A stretch of 64,000 bases of DNA from Bradyrhizobium sp. ORS 278 (GTDB lineage Bacteria; Pseudomonadota; Alphaproteobacteria; Rhizobiales; Xanthobacteraceae), in NCBI RefSeq assembly GCF_000026145.1, contig NC_009445.1, forward strand, positions 1,426,001-1,490,000, read 5' to 3'. Made by a program: the position numbers and the translations under genes. Below, piece after piece: positions 55,133 to 64,000 of the stretch. The notes beneath the pieces were generated by a model. It did not search any database. It worked only from the letters and a program-made list of their open reading frames with translations, and was not told the origin of the DNA. Positions within the stretch are counted from its first letter, which is position 1. Every line of letters begins with the position of its first letter.

Positions 55133-57010
55133 CTAATGACGGCCGAGCGCAGCCAAGAACTCCGCCTGCGGAATGAACAGGCCCTGGGCGCGGACCAGGC
55201 CACGGCCGAGATCGCACAGCAGGTCGCCCTTGCCGAACAGGCTCTCGGCGCCGGGTTCATCCAGCACGATCTGCGCATTCACGGCATTGGCGACCTTCAG
55301 GCAGACCTTGAGCGGCAGGTTGGATTTGATCAGTCCGGTGACGACCGCGCGATCGGGACGCTGGGTCGCCAGCACCAGATGGATGCCGGCGGCACGGCCC
55401 TTGCCGGCGATGCGCGCGACCAGCGCCTCGAACTCCTTCTTGTCGTCGCGACCGGCCAGGATCAAATCGGCGAACTCGTCGAAGATCAGCACCAGGAAGG
55501 GCAGGTCGGTCTTGCCCGCCTTGATGTAGTCGTCGAGATTGACGACGCCCGCGCCGTTCAGGATCTGATAGCGCGCATCCATCTCCTTGACGGCGTCGCG
55601 CAGGATTCTCAGCGCCTCGCCAAGCGTGGTCGCGACGGGGCGCCACAGATAGGGACTGCCGCCGACGCCGGAGAAGGTCAGGATCTTCGGATCGATCAGC
55701 GCGATCTTGACCTGCTCGGGCGAGCCGCGTAGCAGCATGCTGGCGACCATGGCCTTGAGCCATTCGCTCTTGCCGCTTCCGGTGGAGCCGGCGACCAGCG
55801 CGTGACAGGTGTTGGGATCGGCGAAATCGGCGATGATCGGGTTGCCTTCAACGTCGATGCCGACGGGGAAGCTCACGGTGCTCTTCAGGGCGGATGCGAG
55901 CGGCCCGGCCAGCGCGTCCTTCAGCAGGCACGGCTTCGGATCAGGCCGCGGCAGATCGAGAATGACGAAGCCTTTGCCGGCCTTGATCAGCGGCGGCTCG
56001 GCGAGGTCGAGCTTGACCTGCAGGTCGGCAGCGCGGTTGGCGAGCGAGGCGACCTTCACGCCGGGACCCGGCGTGAGCCGTAGCCGGATCAATTGCGGTC
56101 CCTCGATGACGTCGGCGCAGTCGACGGCGAGATTGAAACTGCTGAAAGCCTCGACGACGGCCTTGCCGAGCGGGTTCGCGCCAGGCCGCAGCGCAGGCGC
56201 GCCTGCTTCGACGGGCGTTGGCGGGACCGCTCGTGTATCGGGTGTCGCGGCCGCGGAACGCGACGGCGTGACGGCCGTGTCGTCGAACATCTCCCGCAGT
56301 ACCGGATCGACCATGCCGGTGAAGATGTCCTTCAACTCCTCCGGAGCGACCGAGACCTCCTGGAAGTCCGGCAGATAGTACTCCAGCGTTCCTGCGAATT
56401 CGCAGCCTGGCCGCCAGATCGGCAACAGGTGCGCATAGATCGAAAGCTGCACCAGATCGGCCTTCTGCCGCGCGCCCTGGCTGAGCTTGTAGTCGACGAC
56501 CTCGAGATGCTGCTCAGGATGGATGCGGATGGCATCGACGCGGCCGCGGATTTCCACGACGGTGTTGCCGACCGGCACGGGAATACGCGCCAGATTCTGC
56601 TCGGCACCGACGAAGACGTCCTGCCAGTTCTCGAAATGGCGCGTCCGTGCCCGCAGCGCGATCAGCCGGGCGCAGAAGCGGCGCATCCGCTCGGTGAAGA
56701 CCGCAGCGTCCTCGCCGCGGCCGGCTTCGAACAATTTATCGGTGAGGGCCTGCAGCGAATTCGCCCAGAGATGATCGACCAGCGCATCGACGGTATCGAT
56801 CCTTGACGCGGCCCTCAGGCTGCCGCGCGCCGTCAGCCAGCCGACCAGCTTCTCGACCTCCTTGTGGAACGTCACGCCCATCGCACGCACTGTGCCGACC
56901 GGCGCGAAGCTCTTGGTCGACGGCTTCTCGCCACGCAGCCATCTGGCGCGCCAGTCGGGATCGAGCACGGCGAAGGTGAGCTCTGTCGCCGTTATGCTGT
57001 GATGCGCCAT
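55133..57010 (-). CDS. PD-(D/E)xK nuclease fused to FtsK/SpoIIIE DNA translocase
   Basis: 625 residues from the ATG at 57008-57010. Residues 1-235 form a RecB/Cas4-like nuclease: His49 (VTFHKEVEKL), Asp159 (EIRGRVDAI), D173-x-K175 (LEVVDYKLSQ), and QLSIY at 188-192. After a Pro/Ala-rich linker (about 248-278), residues 280-625 hold an FtsK alpha/beta domain (RLRLTPGPGVKVASLANRAA) and motor: Walker A GSTGSGKS (408-415), Walker B VLIFDEFADL (507-516), ATQRPD (548-553), and GAESLFGKGDLL. No membrane domain or gamma domain is present. It overlaps the ATPase gene by 19 nt. Confidence 0.9.
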   Translation of the reverse strand: MAHHSITATELTFAVLDPDWRARWLRGEKPSTKSFAPVGTVRAMGVTFHKEVEKLVGWLTARGSLRAASRIDTVDALVDHLWANSLQALTDKLFEAGRGEDAAVFTERMRRFCARLIALRARTRHFENWQDVFVGAEQNLARIPVPVGNTVVEIRGRVDAIRIHPEQHLEVVDYKLSQGARQKADLVQLSIYAHLLPIWRPGCEFAGTLEYYLPDFQEVSVAPEELKDIFTGMVDPVLREMFDDTAVTPSRSAAATPDTRAVPPTPVEAGAPALRPGANPLGKAVVEAFSSFNLAVDCADVIEGPQLIRLRLTPGPGVKVASLANRAADLQVKLDLAEPPLIKAGKGFVILDLPRPDPKPCLLKDALAGPLASALKSTVSFPVGIDVEGNPIIADFADPNTCHALVAGSTGSGKSEWLKAMVASMLLRGSPEQVKIALIDPKILTFSGVGGSPYLWRPVATTLGEALRILRDAVKEMDARYQILNGAGVVNLDDYIKAGKTDLPFLVLIFDEFADLILAGRDDKKEFEALVARIAGKGRAAGIHLVLATQRPDRAVVTGLIKSNLPLKVCLKVANAVNAQIVLDEPGAESLFGKGDLLCDLGRGLVRAQGLFIPQAEFLAALGRH

Positions 57011-59097
57011 TGCAGGAAGATGGTCTTGGGCCCGGGATGGGCCTTGAGATTGGGATGCGCCTCGACGCTGCGCAACAAGGGATCGCGCAGCTCCTTGCGC
57101 CCGAGCCTGTCGAGCACGACGGAGATGTCGACGATGCGCTGCTCGCGGACGAGGTCGAGCACAGTCCGCAGATCGTCGCCGTCGAGTGCGTGGGACGCGT
57201 CTGTCGTTTGCCTGGTCGTGCGCTGCGGGTTCGCCGCCGGTCCGCCGGCATCGACGCTGCGCACCTTGATCGGCATCCCGGCGGTGGCGATGTCGGCGAG
57301 GAACGGCGCGAAGCGTGTCTGCAGCCAGGCGAGGGTGGCGGGACCCGAAAATGCGATATTGCCCTGCAGCGCATTGGAATAGAGCTCGCGCGCGGCATGC
57401 AACTCGCAGACCTGATCGAGCGTCAACTCGACGATGCGGAAGCCGTGGCGGCCCGCCTGGTCCATCGTCGCCTTGGCGACCGCCCAGGACGGCCGCGGCA
57501 CGCGGGCGAGGTCGGGCGTGCGGAACACATAGGTGAGCGCAGGGCGGCCGCTTTGAGGGCCAGACAAAGCAATCGCCTCGTCGGCAATCGCCTTCCAGCG
57601 ACGCCAATGATCGCCGCCTTCGAAAGCGAAGTAGACTCTGCGATCCGGCCAGCGCCATTCGAAAGAGAAGTAGCGCCGCCCTGAGGTCCGACCCGCCTTC
57701 ACCCCGGTCATGGCCTGGCCGACATCCTTGGCGAACCACATGAGGCAGTCCTGATTGTAGACCTGCAGCGCTTTTTGGGAGCGGATATTGTTGAGCTCGA
57801 TCTGGAAGAGATCGTCGAGGGTTTGCGGCGAAGGGGGCGCCGCATCGGGCCGCGCCAGCGCCGTGAAGCGGTCCTCCGCGCGCATCAGTAGCGCGCGTAC
57901 GCCGAGCTCGGTCAGCGTCGAGAACAGATCGTCCAGCCACGCGTCAGAAAAGAAGCGTGCGGCGTCCCTGGGCTGCATGCCGCACAGCGTCAGCCTGTTC
58001 TCGATCAGCTCGCGCGCGCCGGCCTTGGTGATGCCCTCGAGCGCAATCTCCTGCGAGAAGCGGTCGCGATGCGCCGGCTCAAGATGCGGCTTGATGTCCT
58101 CGACCCAGTTGCGCTGGTTCGCGGTCACCACGGTGAGGTGGTTGCGCAACTCGGCATAGAGCTGCTCGATACAATTGCCGAGCGCCTTGATCAGCAAGGC
58201 ATCGCTGGCGTAGCACTCGGTCTGGTCGAAGCAGAACACGAAGGGCCGGTAGTAGGACGCGAGCTGACAGAGACCCTGCAGCCTGCCGAAGCTCAGGGCA
58301 TTGATCTCCTGCGGAGTGACGTCGCCGCGGCCGTCATTGTCGGCCTGGTCCAGACGCAACTGCTCGACCTCCTCCGGCTCCAGCGGCTCGGCGCGCAGCC
58401 ATTTCAGCGCCGCGCGCCGCCGCTCGCCGTCGGCCTCATCGAAGGCGCAGGCGACGAGAATCTTGAGCCAGGCCTTCTCGTGCCCATGCAGGTCGATGTG
58501 CCGACTCCTGAGCAGCCCGGCCAGCCGGTTGATCGGTCCGTTGCTGGCGAACAGCGCGCTCAGCCATCCGAGACGGGCCGGCATCTCGGCCGCAGGCAGC
58601 GTGCCGCTGGCGAGACGCCGCAGCGCGGGCACGGCCGCCGCGATCTCGGGCGCGCCGTTCTCAGCAAAGTCCGCGACGATATGCGCCAAGGTTCCGACCG
58701 CAAGCGAGCTCAGCTGGCTCGGCGCCTCCGCGCTCCCGTCGTCGGGACGGTCGAGTTCCTGCAGCGTGAGCAGCAGGATCGACTGCCATGCTTTATAAGG
58801 ATCCTGGAACGGTCGCAAATAGACCTTGGTGGCCTTGCGTCCAAGCGCGGTAAACAGCCGGCCGAGCAGATGCGATTTGCCGTAGCCGCGATCCGGCGAC
58901 ACGACCAGCTGGGCGCGATCGGACTTGACCGGGCTGCTGCGGGGCAGTTCGCCTCCCTCGAGCGCGGCGAACTTGGTGAGCACGCGGTTCAGCGGCGCAT
59001 CGTTGAGCCCGTTGACCGAGAACGTCACGTCGCGCGGCTCGCGGACGATGGCGTCCTCGAATGGATTGACCTGGATGCCGACGTAAGGGTTGCTCAT
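56992..59097 (-). CDS. P-loop ATPase of the nuclease-translocase operon
   Basis: 701 residues. The Walker A motif is SPDRGYGKSH (residues 67-76), and a Walker B-like motif is FVFCFDQTE (D291, E294), where DQTE replaces the usual DE pair. The N-terminal NPFEDAIVREPRDVTFSVNG and long helical C-terminus suggest a STAND/ORC-like AAA+ protein that clamps or loads something. I do not recognise a named family. Its ATG overlaps the stop of the upstream gene (ATGA), and its end overlaps the nuclease-FtsK start, so the three proteins are made together. Confidence 0.85.
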   Translation of the reverse strand: MSNPYVGIQVNPFEDAIVREPRDVTFSVNGLNDAPLNRVLTKFAALEGGELPRSSPVKSDRAQLVVSPDRGYGKSHLLGRLFTALGRKATKVYLRPFQDPYKAWQSILLLTLQELDRPDDGSAEAPSQLSSLAVGTLAHIVADFAENGAPEIAAAVPALRRLASGTLPAAEMPARLGWLSALFASNGPINRLAGLLRSRHIDLHGHEKAWLKILVACAFDEADGERRRAALKWLRAEPLEPEEVEQLRLDQADNDGRGDVTPQEINALSFGRLQGLCQLASYYRPFVFCFDQTECYASDALLIKALGNCIEQLYAELRNHLTVVTANQRNWVEDIKPHLEPAHRDRFSQEIALEGITKAGARELIENRLTLCGMQPRDAARFFSDAWLDDLFSTLTELGVRALLMRAEDRFTALARPDAAPPSPQTLDDLFQIELNNIRSQKALQVYNQDCLMWFAKDVGQAMTGVKAGRTSGRRYFSFEWRWPDRRVYFAFEGGDHWRRWKAIADEAIALSGPQSGRPALTYVFRTPDLARVPRPSWAVAKATMDQAGRHGFRIVELTLDQVCELHAARELYSNALQGNIAFSGPATLAWLQTRFAPFLADIATAGMPIKVRSVDAGGPAANPQRTTRQTTDASHALDGDDLRTVLDLVREQRIVDISVVLDRLGRKELRDPLLRSVEAHPNLKAHPGPKTIFLQWRITA

Positions 59098-59864
59098 GGA
59101 TCGTTCTTGACGACGACGGTCACGAAAGGTTCCGGAAAGCCGGCGAGCTTGATGCCGGCATCCATTTCCTCCTTCGGAAGATCGACCGTCGTCGTCGGAT
59201 GGATCGTGACCCGTCCGGCCTTCGTCTCCTCGATCAGCAGGCGATGCAGGTCCTCCTTCGTCGTTCCGCTCGCCTTCATGAGATCGAAGATCTTCACCGC
59301 GGAGAAGCCGCCTTGTTCGCCCTTGAGGCGGCGATAGGCCGGGAGCAGGTCTCCCAGGGTGAGAGCGCCCGCGGCAGCGCCATCATGCGAAGGTGCCTCG
59401 CTCTCGGACGCCGCGGCGGCGAAGCCGAAATAGTCGGCTGCGACATCGCGATGCAGATAATATTTCGAGCTACCGCAGGTCAGCTCCACGATCGCCTGGC
59501 TGGCGACGGCGTGCTTCAGTCCGTCGGGAAAGAACTTCTTGTTCAGCCCGGTGATTTTCTTCTCAAGCCCTGGCTTGGAGATCAGCTTGACGCCGGAGGC
59601 GGCGATCAGCCGCACGATCGCCTGGCTCGCCGTCTCCACGGAAGGGCCGTGACCGCTGGCGAAATACAGCTGCGCGACGCCCTGCCTCAGTGGCCCCCAG
59701 ATCGCACCTTCGCGCGTGAGCGAGGCGAGATGCTCGCGCAGCTCCGGCGAGACGACTTTCGCAGCCGCCTTGCCGCCGAACGTCGTTTTGATCCTGGCGA
59801 GGCTCATTCCGGAGTCGCCGGCCTTGATGATGGCGGGCAGGAGGTCGTCGAGCTTCGCGGCCAT
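59094..59864 (-). CDS. Multi-winged-helix-like protein, first gene of the operon
   Basis: 256 residues from the ATG at 59862-59864, with GGGGTGA 7 nt before it; the frame is open to 60035, but the upstream part reads like low-quality sequence. Three similar helical units are visible: LDDLLPAIIKAGDSGMSLAR, SQAIVRLIAASGVKLISKP and LGDLLPAYRRLKGEQGGFSA, each followed by a short beta-hairpin-like stretch, as in winged helices. The C-terminus ends in a conserved-looking EPFVTVVVKND. It probably binds DNA or bridges the ATPase and translocase. No known family recognised. Confidence 0.75.
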   Translation of the reverse strand: MAAKLDDLLPAIIKAGDSGMSLARIKTTFGGKAAAKVVSPELREHLASLTREGAIWGPLRQGVAQLYFASGHGPSVETASQAIVRLIAASGVKLISKPGLEKKITGLNKKFFPDGLKHAVASQAIVELTCGSSKYYLHRDVAADYFGFAAAASESEAPSHDGAAAGALTLGDLLPAYRRLKGEQGGFSAVKIFDLMKASGTTKEDLHRLLIEETKAGRVTIHPTTTVDLPKEEMDAGIKLAGFPEPFVTVVVKNDP

Positions 59865-60033
59865 GGCAGTCACCCCTGCGGGGGGAACCGCCAGCAGCAA
59901 GATCACCAGCGCAGGTCCAACTCCCCCGTCATCGCCGTTGTTTGCCATATCTGTCGCGGGCGCGCGAGTCCGTCGTCCTCGGTCCGTCACGTCTGTGTTG
60001 TTTGAGCCGTTTGGCGAAGGCAGTCTAAACGAC

Positions 60034-60060
60034 AAAACGCCGCCCGGGAGGGGCGGCGTT
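60034..60060 (-). terminator. Terminator of the ABC transporter operon
   Basis: Stem AACGCCGCC / GGCGGCGTT with a 7-nt loop; on the minus strand it is followed by TTTTGTC. It ends the binding-protein gene and separates it from the nuclease-translocase operon. Confidence 0.85.
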
Positions 60061-60094
60061 GCAGAGCAGGTCGATCAGAGCGGAGGGTCGCGCT

Positions 60095-61042
60095 CTACTC
60101 CTTCCGCTCCGAGGTCCAGCCCTTGTATTCGGCGACGTTGTCGCGCGTGATCAGCTTGGACGGCAGGAGCTCTACGGTGGACGCCGGCTTCTGGCCGTTG
60201 AGCAGGCCGACGCCGATCTGCACGGCGCGGCGCGCCATGAAGAACGGATCCTGCGAGGCGGAGGCCTGGATCTGCGGGGTGGCCGGATCCTTCAGGGCGG
60301 CCTCGATGTCCGGGGCGCCGTCGACGGAGGTGATGATGATGCCGGTGCGTCCCTGCTGACGGGCGGCGAGATCGGTGCCGATCGCCTGCGGATCGTTGAT
60401 CGCGAAGATCGCATCGATCTTCGCGTAGCGCGTCAGGTAGCCCTGCGCCACGGTGAGGCCGCCTTCGCGCGAGCCCTTGCCGTCCTGGTCGCTCGACAGC
60501 ACCTTGATGCCCGGGGCCTTGGCGAACACGCTCTTGCAGCCATTGACGCGGTCAATCACGGCCGACACCTGCGGGCCGTTCTGGATGATCACGTCGCCCT
60601 TGCCGCCGAGCTTGTCGACGATGTACTGGCAGGAGATCTCGCCGGCCTGCACGTTGTTGGTGGTGACGGTGGCATCGGCGCCCTCGGCCGCGGTGTCGAC
60701 CGCGACGACGAGAATGCCCGCCGCCTGTGCCTTCTTGATCGCCGGGCCGATCGCCTTGGGATCACCGGGATTGAGCAGGATCATATCGACGCCGGCGGCG
60801 ATGAAATTGTCGATCTGGGTGACCTGCTTGCCGAGATCGTATTCGAAGCCGACCGCGGTGATCTTGACGTTGGGATTGGTCTTCTTGGCTTCGAACTCGG
60901 CGCCCTTCGACAGGGCGACGAAGAACGGATTGCCGAGCGAGCCGAGCGAGACGCCGATCGATTTCAGCTCCTTGGCCGAGGACGGCGCGGAGCTCATGAC
61001 AAGCGCCAGCGCGGCACCGGCGAGCGAAATGGTCTTCAACAT
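60095..61042 (-). CDS. Sugar ABC transporter periplasmic binding protein (RbsB-like)
   Basis: 315 residues. A signal peptide (LKTISLAGAALALVMSSAPS) precedes a type I periplasmic binding domain: SIGVSLGSLGNPFFVALSKG, ILLNPGDPKAIGPAIKKAQA, DAIFAINDPQAIGTDLAARQ and IIITSVDGAPDIEAAL are family landmarks. It should deliver a pentose, hexose or cyclitol to the permease encoded just upstream. It is the last gene of the operon. Confidence 0.93.
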   Translation of the reverse strand: MLKTISLAGAALALVMSSAPSSAKELKSIGVSLGSLGNPFFVALSKGAEFEAKKTNPNVKITAVGFEYDLGKQVTQIDNFIAAGVDMILLNPGDPKAIGPAIKKAQAAGILVVAVDTAAEGADATVTTNNVQAGEISCQYIVDKLGGKGDVIIQNGPQVSAVIDRVNGCKSVFAKAPGIKVLSSDQDGKGSREGGLTVAQGYLTRYAKIDAIFAINDPQAIGTDLAARQQGRTGIIITSVDGAPDIEAALKDPATPQIQASASQDPFFMARRAVQIGVGLLNGQKPASTVELLPSKLITRDNVAEYKGWTSERKE

Positions 61043-61142
61043 TGGTTTCCTCCCTGGTCCTTTTTAAATCCCTGCGCACGGCGGACCAGCGGCCGTGGAA
61101 GAACGTTGAAGCTTGCCGCCATCAGCGGCCCGCCGGTTGATC

Positions 61143-62174
61143 TCAGGTGCGGGCCGAGCCCTGTAGCCGGTAGCGGTCGAGCGCGACGGCGCCGATGATG
61201 ACGAGGCCCTTGATGACGTATTGCCAGATGTCGGACACGCCGACCAATATGAGCCCGTTCGACAACACGGCGATGATGAGCGCGCCGACCAGGGTACCCC
61301 AGATCGAGCCGATGCCGCCGACGAAGGAGGTGCCGCCGAGGATGACCGCGGTGATCGCGTCGAGCTCGTAGGACTGGCCGAGCTGCAGGCCGTTCGCCGC
61401 GTAGAGCCGCGCCGCCTGCATGCCGCCGCCCAGGCCGGCGAGCAGGCCGGACATGCCGTAGACGAACAGCAGCACGCCCCAGACCTTGATGCCGGCGAGC
61501 CGCGCCGCGCTCTCATTGCCGCCGACGGCGTAGATGTGCACGCCGAGCACGGTGCGGCGCAGGATCAGCCACGAGCCGAGGATGACGAGCAGCGCGATCA
61601 CCGACAGCCAGGGAATCGAGAGCACGCCGGGAATGATCGTCAGCGAGGCGTTGCCGATGAAGGCGTAGGGGATCGTCGGGTTGAACACGGTGGTGTCGCC
61701 GCCCATCAGGCGGGCGAGGCCGCGCACCGCGGTGAGCGAGCCGAGCGTGACAATGAAGGGCGGCAGCCTGAGCAGCGCGATCAGCGCGCCGTTGACGACG
61801 CCGAAGGCAAGGCCCGTGAGCACCGCGGCCGGCAGCCACAGCGCGCCGAGCTCGGGCATCTTCGACAATGTCAGGCCGGCCATCGCAGCCGCGGCAAGGA
61901 TCGAGCCGACAGAGAGATCGATCCCGCCGGTCAGGATCACGAAGGTCATGCCGGCCGCAAGCACGGTGTTGACGGCGGCCTGCTGCAGCACGATGCCGAG
62001 ATTCTGTCCGGTGAAGAAGCGCCCCTCCGACAGCATGTGGAAGCCGATGCACAGGATCAGCAGCACCGGCAGCATGCCGGCGGCGCGGATCATCACCCGC
62101 AACCGCTGCTGCTTGTTGTCGGATGTCGACGGCAGCGTTACGACCTTGGCTTGAGCTGAGCTGTTATCAGGCAT
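61143..62174 (-). CDS. Sugar ABC transporter permease (RbsC-like)
   Basis: 343 residues from the ATG at 62172-62174. About nine or ten helices with the family core [20 protein letters not shown] then [20 protein letters not shown], and [20 protein letters not shown] near the C-terminus. It forms the membrane channel with the upstream ATPase, whose gene it overlaps by 8 nt. Confidence 0.93.
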   Translation of the reverse strand: MPDNSSAQAKVVTLPSTSDNKQQRLRVMIRAAGMLPVLLILCIGFHMLSEGRFFTGQNLGIVLQQAAVNTVLAAGMTFVILTGGIDLSVGSILAAAAMAGLTLSKMPELGALWLPAAVLTGLAFGVVNGALIALLRLPPFIVTLGSLTAVRGLARLMGGDTTVFNPTIPYAFIGNASLTIIPGVLSIPWLSVIALLVILGSWLILRRTVLGVHIYAVGGNESAARLAGIKVWGVLLFVYGMSGLLAGLGGGMQAARLYAANGLQLGQSYELDAITAVILGGTSFVGGIGSIWGTLVGALIIAVLSNGLILVGVSDIWQYVIKGLVIIGAVALDRYRLQGSART

Positions 62175-63690
62175 CGACGTGCTCCGTCCCGGTGGCCAGC
62201 GCCATGATGTCTTCCTGGGTGATGGGTGATGCCGTGCTCTGCTGCAACTCGCCGGCGAGATGGCCTTCGCGCATGACAAGCACGCGGTCGCAGATGCCGA
62301 GAATCTCCGGCAGGTCGGACGAGATCACCAGGATCGCGGTGCCGGCCTTGGCGAGATTGTCGATGATCGAATAGATCTCCGACTTGGCGCCGACATCGAC
62401 GCCGCGCGTCGGCTCGTCTAGGATCAGGACCTTCGGCGCGGTCGCGAGCAGGCGCGACAGCAGCACCTTCTGCTGATTGCCGCCCGACAGGCCGCCGACG
62501 GTGACGCCGGGATTGGGCGCCCGGATGCCGAGCGCGCTGAACGCCTCGTCGGCCCGCTCGCGCGCCTTGTCGCGGTCGAGGAGGCCGCCGAGCCTGGCGT
62601 CGCGGCCGATCACCGCGAGGTTGATGTTGTCGGCACAGGACATGTCGAGGAACAGGCCGAGCGCCTTGCGGTCCTCGGTGAGATAGGCGATGCCGGCGTC
62701 GAGCGCGTCGCGCGGCGTCTCGATCTCGATACGCTCGCCGTCGAGCTCCAGATGCCCTGTCGTCCTGGGCGTCGCGCCGATGATGAGATGCGCGAGCTCG
62801 GTGCGCCCGGCGCCGATCAATCCGGCGAGACCGACGACTTCGCCGGCATGCACCGTGAGCGAGCATCCCTTGACGCGATGGCCGTCGCCGAGATCGACCG
62901 CCGTGAGCACCGCGCGGTCGCGCTTGGCGTGCGGGTCGTGGTCCTTCTTGTAGAACGACGACACGTCACGCCCGACCATCATGCGCACGATGCTGTCGGC
63001 GCGGATCTCCGGCTTGTCGAGCGAGCCCACCAGCCGGCCGTCGCGCAGCACAGTGACGCGATCGCCGAGCGCGTAGACCTCGTCCATGCGGTGCGAGATG
63101 TAGATGATGGCAAGGCCTTCCGAGCGCAGCTGGCGGATCAAGGCAAACAGCTTCTCGCTCTCGCCGGCTGATAGCGAGGTGGTCGGCTCGTCCATGATCA
63201 GGATCTTCGAGCGCGCATGCAGCGCGCGGGCGATCTCGACCAGCTGACGCTGTCCCATCGACAATTCGGCAACCAGCGTCGCGGCCGAGAAGTCGGCGCC
63301 GAGCCGCTGCAGGATCGGTCCAACGGCGTCGCGCATGGCATTGCGCGCGAGCAGGCCGGATTGCGACAGCTCGCGTCCGAGATAGATGTTCTCGGCGACC
63401 GTCAGGTTCGGCGCCAGCGACAACTCCTGGTAGATGATCGCGATGCCGGCATTGCGGCCGCCCATCGGCCCCTCGATACGCACGACCTCGCCATCGATGC
63501 GGATCTCGCCGCCGGGATCGGGGCGGTAGGCGCCGGAGAGGATTTTCATCAAGGTGGATTTGCCGGCGCCGTTTTCGCCCATCAGCGCATGAACTTCGCC
63601 GGCATAGACGGTCAGGTCGACCTTCTGCAGGGCCTTGATGGCGAAGAATGACTTCGACACCCCGCGCATCTCGAGGATCGGACCTTTCAT
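62167..63690 (-). CDS. Sugar ABC transporter ATP-binding protein (RbsA-like)
   Basis: 507 residues from the ATG at 63688-63690, with GGGAGG just before it. It has two fused ABC domains: the first has a full Walker A ([12 protein letters not shown]), signature [15 protein letters not shown] and [11 protein letters not shown]; the second has the degenerate Walker A ([12 protein letters not shown]) and signature [15 protein letters not shown] usual for this family. It powers monosaccharide import with the permease and binding protein downstream. An upstream TTG could extend it by four residues. Confidence 0.94.
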   Translation of the reverse strand: MKGPILEMRGVSKSFFAIKALQKVDLTVYAGEVHALMGENGAGKSTLMKILSGAYRPDPGGEIRIDGEVVRIEGPMGGRNAGIAIIYQELSLAPNLTVAENIYLGRELSQSGLLARNAMRDAVGPILQRLGADFSAATLVAELSMGQRQLVEIARALHARSKILIMDEPTTSLSAGESEKLFALIRQLRSEGLAIIYISHRMDEVYALGDRVTVLRDGRLVGSLDKPEIRADSIVRMMVGRDVSSFYKKDHDPHAKRDRAVLTAVDLGDGHRVKGCSLTVHAGEVVGLAGLIGAGRTELAHLIIGATPRTTGHLELDGERIEIETPRDALDAGIAYLTEDRKALGLFLDMSCADNINLAVIGRDARLGGLLDRDKARERADEAFSALGIRAPNPGVTVGGLSGGNQQKVLLSRLLATAPKVLILDEPTRGVDVGAKSEIYSIIDNLAKAGTAILVISSDLPEILGICDRVLVMREGHLAGELQQSTASPITQEDIMALATGTEHVDA

Positions 63691-63825
63691 CGTGCCTCCC
63701 AACGCACGTCGTCTTATCTCCCGCGGCTCATTGATGTCGGCGCGGGGACGCCATTAAACTAGAGGCTGTTGCCGAATACAATATGAAAGACCATCGACGT
63801 GCCACGTCGGCGCTTGTGGCGCCCG

Positions 63826-64000
63826 CTAAGGCCGGCGATACAGCCGGCGCCAGTGCCGCAGCCGCTCGGCATAGTCTGCCGCCAGCCCGGGATCCGGCAC
63901 AAAGGAGCGCACGCGCGCCGGCGGCGTGCAGACATCGGCTATGTCTTCACCGGTCACGGCGAGCCGCGCCAGTCGCGCGGCCCCGAAGGCCGCGCCGGTT
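63826..64000 (-). CDS. FGGY-family sugar kinase, C-terminus only (xylulokinase-like)
   Basis: The minus-strand frame ending at 63826-63828 encodes TGAAFGAARLARLAVTGEDI followed by VCTPPARVRSFVPDP and YAERLRHWRRLYRRP, the pattern of FGGY kinase C-termini, closest to xylulokinases. The rest of the gene is outside the window. It would be the first visible gene of the transporter operon, so the imported sugar is probably phosphorylated as a ketose such as xylulose; this is inference. Confidence 0.8.
   Translation of the reverse strand, partial: TGAAFGAARLARLAVTGEDIADVCTPPARVRSFVPDPGLAADYAERLRHWRRLYRRP

Overview
The window looks like a chromosomal piece of a high-GC alphaproteobacterium of the Bradyrhizobium / Nitrobacteraceae group. 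The grounds are the alphaproteobacterial carA, yqeY, dnaG, rpoD and rpoH genes, DUF1127 and DUF817 proteins, an Omp25-type porin, and several families of dispersed palindromic repeats. The species assignment is inference; no database was searched.

Layout. 1-1436: start of carA (truncated by the window edge) and divergent yqeY. 1672-11966: accessory metabolic genes (acyl-CoA ligase, membrane proteins, ArsR/SRPBCC pair, LysE exporter, PhzF, MocR regulator, N-formylglutamate amidohydrolase, transglutaminase, gamma-glutamylcyclotransferase). 12075-16601: dnaG and rpoD. 16713-17700: three small, lower-GC genes, at least one of which resembles a polymorphic-toxin immunity protein. 18204-25398: DUF817 protein, TPR/OGT glycosyltransferase between two copies of a small gene plus repeat, DCC protein, lytic transglycosylase. 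26144-32618: SDR, response regulator, a tiny Lys/Ala-rich peptide gene, diguanylate cyclase, amidase, rpoH, RluA-type pseudouridine synthase. 33003-33077: tRNA-Glu(CUC). 33640-38845: AT-richer island with a type III-like restriction-modification pair. 38897-44988: P450, ParB-like protein, VOC protein, periplasmic catalase-like protein, and an Omp25-like barrel carrying a very long His/Asp/Lys/Gly-rich insert. 45146-49398: translationally coupled DUF3160 and CapA-like genes. 49480-53858: aroQ with an oxidoreductase, then an AcoR-like regulator lacking its AAA+ domain, a perfect palindrome, and an aldehyde dehydrogenase. 54157-59864: a five-gene minus-strand cluster. 60095-64000: a sugar ABC transporter operon led by an FGGY kinase cut by the window edge.

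Best candidate for an undescribed system. The minus-strand operon 59864-55133 has overlapping genes for a multi-winged-helix protein, a P-loop ATPase, and a fusion of a RecB/Cas4-like PD-(D/E)xK nuclease to a complete FtsK alpha/beta/motor module. A DNA translocase feeding its own nuclease, with a partner ATPase and a DNA-binding-like subunit, is the logic of a DNA-targeting defence or DNA-processing complex. I do not recognise the trio as a named system. It is followed on the same strand by a Rieske ferredoxin gene whose frame is shifted by one base, so that it reads into a J-domain gene.

Repeats are abundant. I distinguish at least six families, among them a roughly 450-bp dispersed element present twice in opposite orientation, one copy lying between the tRNA and the restriction-modification island.
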